Position numbers and translations under genes: made by a program. Below the pieces are notes generated by a model, which was given only the letters and a program-made list of their open reading frames with translations, had not been told where the DNA came from and did no database searches. 64,000 nucleotides of DNA from SZUA-36 sp963749115 (GTDB lineage: Bacteria; Pseudomonadota; Gammaproteobacteria; Xanthomonadales; SZUA-36), in assembly GCA_963749115.1 (NCBI GenBank), contig CAVVLP010000017.1, forward strand, positions 106,871-170,870, read 5' to 3'. Below are positions 56,558-64,000 of this stretch, piece after piece; the stretch's first letter is position 1, and every line of letters starts with the position of its first letter.

Positions 56558-56887
56558 TCATTTCGGGGGAAGCGACATAACAAAACCGAGACTCAATTGT
56601 ACCCACGACATTAATTCCTCATCTGATTCAAAACCTTCCGGTGCCACATAAACAAAGCCCTTCATCGGCTTGCCGGTAAAATCCATTGGCCGTGAAAACG
56701 GCCGCTCAAGTGCCATGGCATACAACTTCGGTCCGACACGTACCATCAACGTGTCATTCACAATTCCGCATGACATGTGACCATTAACCATAAAAGCCAG
56801 GCCACCGAACATTTTCTTTTCAACCACACCCGGAACAGAGCTATAAACCTCGCTGAGCCGGTGTGCCAGACCCTCGTCAAAAGCCAT
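56558..56887 (-). CDS. TfoX N-terminal-domain protein
   Basis: The 109-residue protein matches the TfoX/Sxy N-terminal domain: KMFGGLAFMVNGHMSCGIVN, LMVRVGPKLYAMALERP and MKGFVYVAPEGFESDEEL. Single-domain versions are widespread and mostly uncharacterised; full-length TfoX controls competence. It lacks the C-terminal domain. It sits 2 bp after the MFS gene stop and just upstream of the DUF885 start. Confidence 0.9.
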   Translation of the reverse strand: MAFDEGLAHRLSEVYSSVPGVVEKKMFGGLAFMVNGHMSCGIVNDTLMVRVGPKLYAMALERPFSRPMDFTGKPMKGFVYVAPEGFESDEELMSWVQLSLGFVMSLPPK

Positions 56888-56889
56888 TT

Positions 56890-58128
56890 CTAATTCTCTT
56901 TTTCCAACGCATCCTCAAAAATCTGCGACCTGGTTTGTGTGGAAGCCAAAGCATCGCTGAAAGGTTTTTGCTCAAGTACTGTTGGTTGCGCCCTGATCAA
57001 TATGCGTGAAACCACATAGATTGCCAACAGCAAATGAACAATACAAGTGAATAGAAATAGTATTCCTGAACCGCCAAAGGACATCATGGTCGATGCGATA
57101 AAAGGTCCGATGATGGCACCGATGCCGTACATCAAGAGAAGTCCCGCAGAAACCATCACAAAACTTCCGGCATCTGCACGGTCATTGGCATGCGCAACCG
57201 ATATTGAATAAATAGGGAAGGCCATTGCCCCCCATAACGCGGCAAGTAGGATTAAACCGGTCTCCGAAAATTCAGTTGCCATCAGCCACAAAATGCCACC
57301 AACGAAAACGCCTCCAAACGAAATCCCTACCAGCACGAATCGACGATCAATCTGGTCCGATAACCATCCCAGTGGCCATTGACCCACTGCGCTGCCAATT
57401 ACGACCGCCGTCATAAAGTTCGCTGTTAAGCTAATGTCAGTTGAATAACCGACTGAAAAAACCGGCGCCAGGGACCAGAATGAGCCATTGGCCAGACCGC
57501 AGACCAGACTGCCAAGCATTCCCACGGTTGAGTTTTTATAGAGGTAACGAAAATCCAGTCTTGCATTTTCAATGGGTTGCGGCTTTTCAGATGTTGAAAA
57601 AACCACGGGTACTGCCGCCAGTGAAACCAGAACGGACGTCAGCGCAAACAGGTTCAGGTTGATAGGGTCGGAAAACAACAACATCTGCTGGCCGACACCC
57701 AGCACTGTCATATTGATCAAAATGTAGGCGGAAAAAACACTACCACGATTTTCATTTGTGGAACTCTCGTTCAGCCAGCTTTCAATAACAAGATAAAGTA
57801 CCGCAAAGCAAAACCCGGAAACAAAACGAAGCGATCCCCATACCCACGGGTTGACCCATAAACCGTGCAGTAACGGCGTGGCTGAGGCGACCGCAGTCAT
57901 TGCGGCAAACACTTGAACATGCCCGACCCTGCGTAATAGAACAGCGCCCTTCCAGCAACCGTAAGTAAAACCCAGGTAATAGGTCGCGCCAATCAGTCCA
58001 ATTGAAATTGTGGAGAAATCTTCCAGGGTCGCACGCACGGGTATCAACGTACCCTGAAGACCCTGGCCGGTGAGAAGGATAGCAGTGCCGAACAGCAGTG
58101 CAGCAACAGGTGCGATTGCGCGAATCAT
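56890..58128 (-). CDS. MFS transporter (YcaD-like)
   Basis: The 412-residue protein has 12 predicted membrane helices and the YcaD-group signatures TYYLGFTYGCWKGA, RFVSGFCFAVLYLVIESWLN and GWLSDQIDRR (loop 8-9). The conserved ESWLN after helix 5 is typical. The substrate is unknown. It ends 2 bp before TfoX and lies downstream of a GFA-family gene on the same strand (45 bp). Confidence 0.9.
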   Translation of the reverse strand: MIRAIAPVAALLFGTAILLTGQGLQGTLIPVRATLEDFSTISIGLIGATYYLGFTYGCWKGAVLLRRVGHVQVFAAMTAVASATPLLHGLWVNPWVWGSLRFVSGFCFAVLYLVIESWLNESSTNENRGSVFSAYILINMTVLGVGQQMLLFSDPINLNLFALTSVLVSLAAVPVVFSTSEKPQPIENARLDFRYLYKNSTVGMLGSLVCGLANGSFWSLAPVFSVGYSTDISLTANFMTAVVIGSAVGQWPLGWLSDQIDRRFVLVGISFGGVFVGGILWLMATEFSETGLILLAALWGAMAFPIYSISVAHANDRADAGSFVMVSAGLLLMYGIGAIIGPFIASTMMSFGGSGILFLFTCIVHLLLAIYVVSRILIRAQPTVLEQKPFSDALASTQTRSQIFEDALEKEN

Positions 58129-58173
58129 TTATCACCCAACCGGTGCACGGATCTTGAAAGCAAACGCCTGACC

Positions 58174-58596
58174 CTATGCCTTTCTTGGTGGCATTTCTTC
58201 ATGCTCCGGCAGGGTACTCACATGTGTATACCAGGCCGGTCTTGAGCCGCAAAATATATTTTGTGCCGGCCTGATACCTGGGTCTTCATCAAGTGTACCT
58301 GCCGGGATGACGACCACTTTTTTGCTTTTGGATAACCACGGCAATGAAGAACCACAGTTCTTACAGAAACAGGTTGCAAAGTATTTCGTATCAACCGGAT
58401 CGTACCGGCCGACCAATTCTTCACCACTCAACCAGCTGAAGTCTTCGGGCGATACGAAGAGGTTAGACGCGTGCGCGCTACCGGTGAATTTTCTACACCG
58501 TGAGCAATGACAATATTGAAATACACCCATGTTCCCGGTGATCTGGTAGCGCACTCTTCTGCAGAGACAGCTTCCTTCAACTAAATTCCCGGCCAC
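58174..58596 (-). CDS. GFA-family (Mss4-like) zinc protein
   Basis: The 140-residue protein has the GFA/CENP-V zinc-site cysteines: GSCLCRRV, QYCHCSRCRKFTGSAHASN and FCKNCGSSLPW. Members are often annotated glutathione-dependent formaldehyde-activating enzyme, but most have unproven function. A second GFA protein is encoded at 59620-60054 on the same strand. The two are only distantly similar outside the Cys motifs. Confidence 0.9.
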   Translation of the reverse strand: MAGNLVEGSCLCRRVRYQITGNMGVFQYCHCSRCRKFTGSAHASNLFVSPEDFSWLSGEELVGRYDPVDTKYFATCFCKNCGSSLPWLSKSKKVVVIPAGTLDEDPGIRPAQNIFCGSRPAWYTHVSTLPEHEEMPPRKA

Positions 58597-58645
58597 GATA
58601 ACACCTCCAGTTCTAAACGCTTTTTAAGTTTGCACCTCAACGATT

Positions 58646-59483
58646 TTATCGTTTTTGCACAATCACAAGTGCGATTCCACCCAGTATAGCAACAGATGCC
58701 AGAACCAGCCGCAGGGTCACGGGCTCGCCCAGGAAAACAATGCCACCCAGTGCCGCAATGACCGGAACACTAAGCTGCACAGTGGCGGCGCTGGTATTTT
58801 TCAATGCCGGTAGCACGGTATACCAGATGGCGTAACCCATGCCGGAAGCAAGCGCACCGGAAGAAACCGCATAGTAAAAACCGGCGGCATCGACGGAAAC
58901 GAATTCAATCATGAGTAAACTCAAAGCCAGGGTGATGGGAACCGCACGTAAAAAATTCCCGGCCGTTACCCTGGTCGGATCGCCTGCACCTTTACCGCGC
59001 AGGGAATAGACACCCCAGGCGATACCGGCGCCTATCATCAACGAGGCACCCAACAACGGTGGCGCTGAGAGACCCGGTAACAATAAACCAACCAGACCAC
59101 CGAGCGCGAGTAGAACACCAAATGTTTGCAGCGCCCGAAGACGCTCACCCGTCCACAGGCCATGTCCGATCATGGTGGCCTGCACTGCACCAAACAGCAG
59201 CAAAGCGCCACTTGCTGCTGACAGGCTGATATAAGCAAATGAAAAACCGGCCGCATAGGCAAATAGCGCGAATGCTGATGCCCAGTTTCCCTCGCCCGCC
59301 GGGGCGGTATGCTTCATTCGCACCAGCAACCACAGCACCAGTGCACCTGATACCAGGCGAATGGCTGTGAAGCTTGCCGGGTCAATGGCGGTATGTTTAA
59401 GCGCCTGCCGACAAAGAAGAGAGTTCCCGGCGAATGCAATCATAGCCAGCGCATGTCAGACTGATGATACGTGCATAGGACAT
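58646..59483 (-). CDS. DMT-family (EamA) transporter, frameshift near the start
   Basis: The main frame starts at 59443 with MIAFAGNSLLCRQALK, lacking the first part of helix 1. Upstream, ATG 59483 opens MSYARIISLT, and removing one T near 59454 joins it to ALAMIAFAGNSLLCR, giving ~278 residues and ten helices. Two EamA domains are visible (~1-130, ~140-278), with LGEPVTLRLVLASVAILGGI at the end. It exports or imports a small metabolite; the substrate is unknown. Confidence 0.88.
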
Positions 59484-59619
59484 GGGTAGCTGCTGGTTCA
59501 AGGCTGACTTTGGACCGCTAATTTCATTGGATAAAAAACCACGACATGCATTTCGAATCTTCGGGTACTGCTGCTCTTATTCTCAAACCGTACATTCTTC
59601 AATAAAACGGCTTGTATTC

Positions 59620-60054
59620 CTATTCCGGCAGCATATCACCTGAACCACCCATTTCCGCAGGGAAATCCCGTAGTTTCGGCAAGCCATCCTTGATTGGCAG
59701 CGTTGCCTCCTGATAATTTACATGTAAAGCAGGCCGGTGCGGAAATGTTGGAATGGCCGCAGCATAAACATCGGTGAGCCCCATACCCGGATGTTCAGAT
59801 AAAAAGTGACCACCACAGGTTTTGCACCATTTGCGATCACTTTGCGGTGTCTTGTTATAGCTGCCGATATTGTCTGCACCCCTGGTGATCTTTACCGCTT
59901 CTGGTTTCCACAGGCTGAACGCGTTGACGGGCCCACCAGACCAGTGCCGGCACGACTCACAGTGGCAATAACCCATCGCCGCAGGCTCACCGGTTACCGT
60001 AAATTCAACCGCCCCGCAAAAACAACTACCCTGGTAGATTTGCTCGCCACTCAT
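59620..60054 (-). CDS. GFA-family (Mss4-like) zinc protein
   Basis: The 144-residue protein has the zinc-site cysteines GSCFCGAVEF, GYCHCESCRHWSGGPVNAFS and KTCGGHFLSEHP. The family is annotated glutathione-dependent formaldehyde-activating enzyme/centromere protein V, with little biochemical support in bacteria. It is divergent from the aldehyde dehydrogenase gene (148 bp), which could share its control region. Confidence 0.9.
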   Translation of the reverse strand: MSGEQIYQGSCFCGAVEFTVTGEPAAMGYCHCESCRHWSGGPVNAFSLWKPEAVKITRGADNIGSYNKTPQSDRKWCKTCGGHFLSEHPGMGLTDVYAAAIPTFPHRPALHVNYQEATLPIKDGLPKLRDFPAEMGGSGDMLPE

Positions 60055-60202
60055 GATATTTTCTCCAATCTCTTTTGTCAGGTGTGAACTTTAAGCCTAA
60101 GTTGTTTCCTGATTTTTATCCAGCAGACCCGAATACATCAGGCACTGGAAGTTGCTACCATACTGCTTTAATTGATCCATACAATTTTCAAGGAAATAAC
60201 AG

Positions 60203-61778
60203 ATGATAGACATCACAGGGCAATCCTATATTGCAGGTCATTGGGTGAGTCCGGAAGGCACGAAATTTCAGTCGTTCAATCCTTATAACAAAACGTCCAT
60301 GTATCAATTTGCTTCATGTGGTGCCGGTGACATTGACAAGGCGGCTGAGGCGTCCGGCAAGGCATTTCAGATTTACCGTAACCTGGATGGCAGGACCATT
60401 GGTTTTTTCCTTAATTCCATTGCCGACGAAATTGAAGCCCTGGGTGATCAGCTTTTAGAAGTGTGTGACTCTGAAACCGGCCTGGGTCTGGTTCGCCTGA
60501 CCGGTGAACGCGGACGTACCTGCGGTCAGCTTCGAGCCTTTGCCGGGTTGGCGATAAAAGGTGAGTGGGTACAAGCCAGTATTGATACCGCCATACCCGA
60601 CCGCGCCCCTGTACCTAAACCGGATTTGCGTCGCATGATGATAGCTATCGGGCCTGTTGCGGTATTTGGTGCCTCCAATTTTCCATTTGCGTTCAGTACG
60701 CTGGGTGGTGATACGGCATCTGCCCTGGCTGCAGGCAACCCCGTTATTGTTAAAGGTCACCCCGCCCACCCTGCAACATCAGAACTTTTCGCACATGCCA
60801 TCACCAGGGCGGTAGAAAAGTGTGGTGTACCCGCAGGTGTGTTCTCCTTATTACAAGGTGTGGGTAATGAATTGGGCACCGGCCTGGTAAAACACGCGGT
60901 TATTCAGGCGGTAGGTTTTACCGGTTCAGAGACGTGGTGGCCGGGCATTGATGGATATTGCAGCGGCGCGTCCCCAACCGATTCCGGTATATGCGGAAAT
61001 GGGTAGTATCAATCCACTATTTGTTGGGCCTAACACCCTGCAAGCACAGGCTGAAAGCATCGCCACAGGCTTGAGTGGTTCGGTGTGTATGGGTACCGGC
61101 CAGTTCTGCACTTCACCCGGAATCGTGGTATCGGTTGCCAGCGAGGTTTTTGAAACCACGCTGAAAACCAGGTTATCCGAAGCGCCCCGTGGCTACCTGC
61201 TCAATCCCCAGATTGCCGCCTCGTTACAAGCGGGTCTCGAAAACCTGAACAATCATCCACAGCTTGAATGGCTAAACAGGGCCGACTTTGAAGCCGGCAG
61301 CATGACCCCGCCGAACGCTGTCTTTAAAACCAGCGGCAGGGATTTCCTCGCTGATGAAACCCTGTCGGAGGAAGTTTTCGGCCCGGTTACCCTGTATGTC
61401 GTATGCGAAAACGAAGCACAGATAATGGAAGTCGCCGAAAACCTGAACGGCAACCTGACCGCCAGTGTTCACGCCGATGAAGACATGGAACTGGCTGAAA
61501 AACTGTTCGATGTACTGGAACAGAAAGTCGGCCGTGTGATTTATAACGGTTACCCGACAGGTGTTGAGGTTTGCCCGTCACAACAGCATGGCGGCCCCTA
61601 TCCGGCATCGTCCGTTTCTACATCCACCAGTGTGGGTGTCGGCGCCATTGTGCGTTTTGCACGGTTTGTAGCCTACCAGGGAACACCGGATGCTTTACTT
61701 CCGGATGCCTTGAAAAATGATAATCCCTTGGGGATTTATCGCCTGGTCAATGGTGAGTTAACCACGGCAAGCATCTAG
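60203..61778 (+). CDS. Alpha-ketoglutaric semialdehyde (2,5-dioxovalerate) dehydrogenase, one frameshift
   Basis: With one base removed near 60929 the protein is ~524 residues, normal for this aldehyde dehydrogenase branch. FGASNFPFAFSTLGGDTASA and VKGHPAHPATSE (coenzyme site), PVYAEMGSINPLF (catalytic Glu) and GTGQFCTSPG (catalytic Cys) are visible. The break separates AVGFTGS from RRGGRALMDIAAARPQP. The enzyme oxidises 2,5-dioxopentanoate to 2-oxoglutarate, the last step of oxidative pentose or hexarate catabolism. That suggests uronate or pentose use. AAGGAAATAACAG precedes the ATG. Confidence 0.9.
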
Positions 61779-61786
61779 TCAGGCGC

Positions 61787-63253
61787 TCAGAATCGAGCCA
61801 AAAAATCTTGATGGGACGGGCTCGCGTCCACGATTCGGCCGACGTTCGTCCTGACCTCGGCCATCAGGGCGTGCAACTGCTTATCGCTCAGGTTATCGAC
61901 GAATGGATGGTAGCCCCTGGGTTCCAAGCCCTGACCCAGCATCACCGCCGCCCAGGAGCACTCGCGAAACATCTCGTTGTTTTCTCGCACGACGCGGGCG
62001 TTACTCTCGAACAAGGCGATCTTGTGGGCCAGGTGCTCCGGAATTGCCATTTGCCTGCAGTCAACCCAGTATTTCGAGTCAGAACGCTGTGTCACCTTGT
62101 AGTGCAGGATAATGAAGTTCCGGATATTTTCGATCTCGGCCGTGGTCTCATTGTTGAACTGCCTGACCTCGGCCGGATCGATTTCCATGGCCGGAAACAT
62201 CCTGACCAGTCGCAGAACACTGTTCTGAATAAGGTGGATACTGGTCGACTCCAGGGGCTCCAGGAAACCGCTGGACAAGCCCACCGCCACGCAGTTTTTA
62301 ACCCATTGCTGCACACGTCGACCAGTGCGGAACTTGATAATACGCGGTTCATTGATCGGATTGCCTTCGATATTGTTCAGCAAGGCCTTCTTCGCATCAT
62401 CGTCGGAGATATAATCACTGGCGTAAACAAGACCATTGCCGACCCGGTTCTGCAAGGGGATTTTCCACTGCCATCCACTGGCACGGGCCGTAGACCGGGT
62501 ATAGGGTGCCGGCGGCGAAACCGACTCTGTTTGCACCGCCACGGCACTATTATTACGTAACCAGTGCGACCAGTCCTCCCATTCCGTTTGCAGTGCCTGC
62601 TGGATCAACAAACCGCGAAAGCCCGAGCAGTCAATAAACAGGTCGCCCACAATCAGTTCACCCGATTCCAGCTGAACCGACTGGATAAAGCCGGATTCCC
62701 CATGCACATTTACATCGACGACCTTTCCCTCGACACGATTTACACCGTGCGCCTCGCTGATTTTTCGAAGTAATTTTGCATACAGGCTGGCGTCGAAGTG
62801 ATAGGCATATTGCGGCTGCGGTTCAGAGTCGAGTGTGAACTTGCCCGCCATTGCCATCGATGCCTCCAGGCTGAAGGTTCGCAACGCGTGCGACTCACCT
62901 TGCCGGCGAGCCTTGAGCCAGTAGTGATGATACTGTGCCGCCCAGGCCTCGACCCCGGGTGAGCCGAACGGATGAAAATAGCTTTCCCCCAAACGGCCCC
63001 AGTTTTCGAATTCGATCCCGAGTTTATAGGTGCCGTTGACGGCATTAATAAAATCTTTCTCTTCCAGTTCAAGCAGGGCGTGGAAAGATTTGATCACGGG
63101 AATGACCGCCTCACCCACGCCGACGGTTCCGATTTCGTCCGATTCAACCAGGGTGATGTCGATAGTTCCGCCAAGACTCTTGGCCAGCCCGGCTGCCGCC
63201 ATCCAACCGGCGGTACCGCCACCCACGATGACGACGCGCCTGATCCGGCTCAT
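61787..63253 (-). CDS. Tryptophan halogenase-family flavoprotein
   Basis: The 488-residue protein has the FAD motif VGGGTAGWMAA (10-20), GVGEAVIPVIKSFH (46-58) and Lys77 in GTYKLGIEF, equivalent to the PrnA catalytic Lys79. WQWKIP (261-266) is the flavin-halogenase WxWxIP motif, and FLEPLEST (330-337) includes the PrnA Glu346 equivalent. In marine proteobacteria these genes often sit beside cupin-like genes and TonB receptors in sugar-use loci, so indole halogenation is not certain. It is 45 bp after the cupin-like gene and in its operon; it converges on the dehydrogenase gene. Confidence 0.92.
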   Translation of the reverse strand: MSRIRRVVIVGGGTAGWMAAAGLAKSLGGTIDITLVESDEIGTVGVGEAVIPVIKSFHALLELEEKDFINAVNGTYKLGIEFENWGRLGESYFHPFGSPGVEAWAAQYHHYWLKARRQGESHALRTFSLEASMAMAGKFTLDSEPQPQYAYHFDASLYAKLLRKISEAHGVNRVEGKVVDVNVHGESGFIQSVQLESGELIVGDLFIDCSGFRGLLIQQALQTEWEDWSHWLRNNSAVAVQTESVSPPAPYTRSTARASGWQWKIPLQNRVGNGLVYASDYISDDDAKKALLNNIEGNPINEPRIIKFRTGRRVQQWVKNCVAVGLSSGFLEPLESTSIHLIQNSVLRLVRMFPAMEIDPAEVRQFNNETTAEIENIRNFIILHYKVTQRSDSKYWVDCRQMAIPEHLAHKIALFESNARVVRENNEMFRECSWAAVMLGQGLEPRGYHPFVDNLSDKQLHALMAEVRTNVGRIVDASPSHQDFLARF

Positions 63254-63298
63254 CGCCCCGACCGGCTTTTTTTGAATAAAATACTCATCGAGTTCCTC

Positions 63299-64000
63299 TC
63301 ACTTGTTCAGCTTATTGCGCAGCATCATGCGAATTTTACGCGCGGAGTTCGCATCGAGCGGGTCGAGTACCCCCCGCCGACCTTCGGGGATGTGTGCTGC
63401 CAATTGTTCATCCGGATCGAAGATATAATAATCAAAGAACGTCCGCCAGGCTCTGCGTTGCGGGGCTGGCAGATCACGAATACTCAGGATGGCATGTAAA
63501 AGGGCATCCAAAGGCGCCCCAAGATAGGCCGGCACGGGCAGCCACCAGTGATTGATCAGGATATTCAGGTTCTCCAGACCCTCCACGTGATGCCACCAGG
63601 TACTCGGGATATACACCGCGTCACCGGGTTCGAGCACGGCTGTCCGGGCGTGTTTTACTGCTTCGGCAAAACGCGGAAAACGCTCGAAATCCGGCCGTTG
63701 GAAGTCAACCATGCTGACTGGCTGGCCGGCGGGGGTAAAGTCGATCGGCCCTACGTACAGGTTTGCGATCTGCTCTGGTGGAAACAGGATAAACCGCCTT
63801 CTTCCGGTAACTACCACCGCGATGTTTTCAAGCACGTCGTAATGCGCGGCCACCCGGTGTCTGTTACCCAACCAGATTCGCACGGTGGGTCGGATATCGG
63901 GAAGCTCGAGATGGTTATCGGCTGCAAAATCCGGCATGCAGTATTCGGTTTCGGTCGAGCCCATGTAGATGGTGGGTGGGTGGGCATCATGCTGGTGTCG
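63299..64000 (-). CDS. Cupin-like (JmjC/FIH-type) hydroxylase, N-terminus outside window
   Basis: The frame is open to the last base, giving 233 visible residues; an internal ATG at 63964 is not the true start. HPPTIYMGS at the edge is a family block. RHRVAAHYDVLENIAVVVTG carries the HxD of the Fe(II) site, RRFILFPPEQ follows, and EPGDAVYIPSTWWHHVE holds the distal His. This is the cupin_8/FIH fold of Fe(II)/2-oxoglutarate hydroxylases. It pairs with the tryptophan halogenase downstream, as in other marine glycan-use loci. Such a locus probably continues past the right edge. Confidence 0.88.
   Translation of the reverse strand, partial: RHQHDAHPPTIYMGSTETEYCMPDFAADNHLELPDIRPTVRIWLGNRHRVAAHYDVLENIAVVVTGRRRFILFPPEQIANLYVGPIDFTPAGQPVSMVDFQRPDFERFPRFAEAVKHARTAVLEPGDAVYIPSTWWHHVEGLENLNILINHWWLPVPAYLGAPLDALLHAILSIRDLPAPQRRAWRTFFDYYIFDPDEQLAAHIPEGRRGVLDPLDANSARKIRMMLRNKLNK

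Noticed and set aside
59449..59620. Search for a hairpin element or gene in the gap before the second GFA gene
   Set aside because: Apart from the restored transporter start nothing with structure or coding pattern was found.

Overview
The window looks like a chromosome segment of a heterotrophic, probably marine gammaproteobacterium. The evidence is secreted beta-glucanases (GH30, GH3), an Entner-Doudoroff set (zwf-pgl-edd), a Marinobacter-type fatty acyl-CoA reductase, two WS/DGAT wax-ester synthases, two phasins and a tryptophan-halogenase/cupin pair. I cannot fix the order or genus. No rRNA, tRNA, CRISPR array or intact insertion sequence was seen.

Layout. 1-7.3 kb (minus): a CotH-like secreted protein cut by the left edge, GH30, an M14 peptidase, and an RND pump with its membrane-fusion protein. 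7.5-10.3 kb: a two-subunit molybdenum hydroxylase next to an SDR remnant. 10.4-17.8 kb: an internally deleted aldose epimerase divergent from a sugar porter with a LacI-type operator between them, a heavily frameshifted M12-type metalloprotease, a GH5-like remnant, and a GH3 lipoprotein. 18-18.7 kb: a small membrane protein with an XRE regulator. 19.2-24.6 kb: edd, pgl, zwf and a secreted Gfo/Idh/MocA oxidoreductase. 24.7-34.2 kb: fatty acyl-CoA reductase, acyl-CoA-binding protein, TetR regulator and a beta-oxidation set. 34.2-39.8 kb: an MscK/MscM-type channel, an ACAD10-type phosphotransferase and an SDR. 40.3-49.9 kb: phasins, a TPR protein, two WS/DGATs, two alpha/beta hydrolases and a cation-efflux protein. 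50-54 kb: an ECF sigma/anti-sigma pair with two exported HEAT-repeat proteins. 54-60 kb: a DUF4160/DUF2442 pair, a DUF885-like protein, TfoX, two transporters and two GFA proteins. 60.2-64 kb: an aldehyde dehydrogenase, a tryptophan halogenase and a cupin-like protein cut by the right edge.

Together the genes suggest uptake of beta-glucan sugars, catabolism through glucose-6-phosphate and the Entner-Doudoroff route, and storage of carbon as wax ester or other neutral lipid that is later recovered by beta-oxidation.

Two window-wide observations stand out. First, four intergenic elements (about 18.8, 19.1, 39.9 and 54.7 kb) share one design: a 21-28 bp stem whose sequence differs largely between copies, closed by a conserved 50-52 nt loop that folds into two mini-hairpins with apex CAKGGATG. 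A solo arm marks a decayed fifth copy. Second, eleven genes carry single-base frameshifts, and 20 of the 21 I could resolve are one-base insertions. Removing them restores full family-length proteins, so most look like consensus errors rather than real gene decay. The protease, with eight, is less certain.
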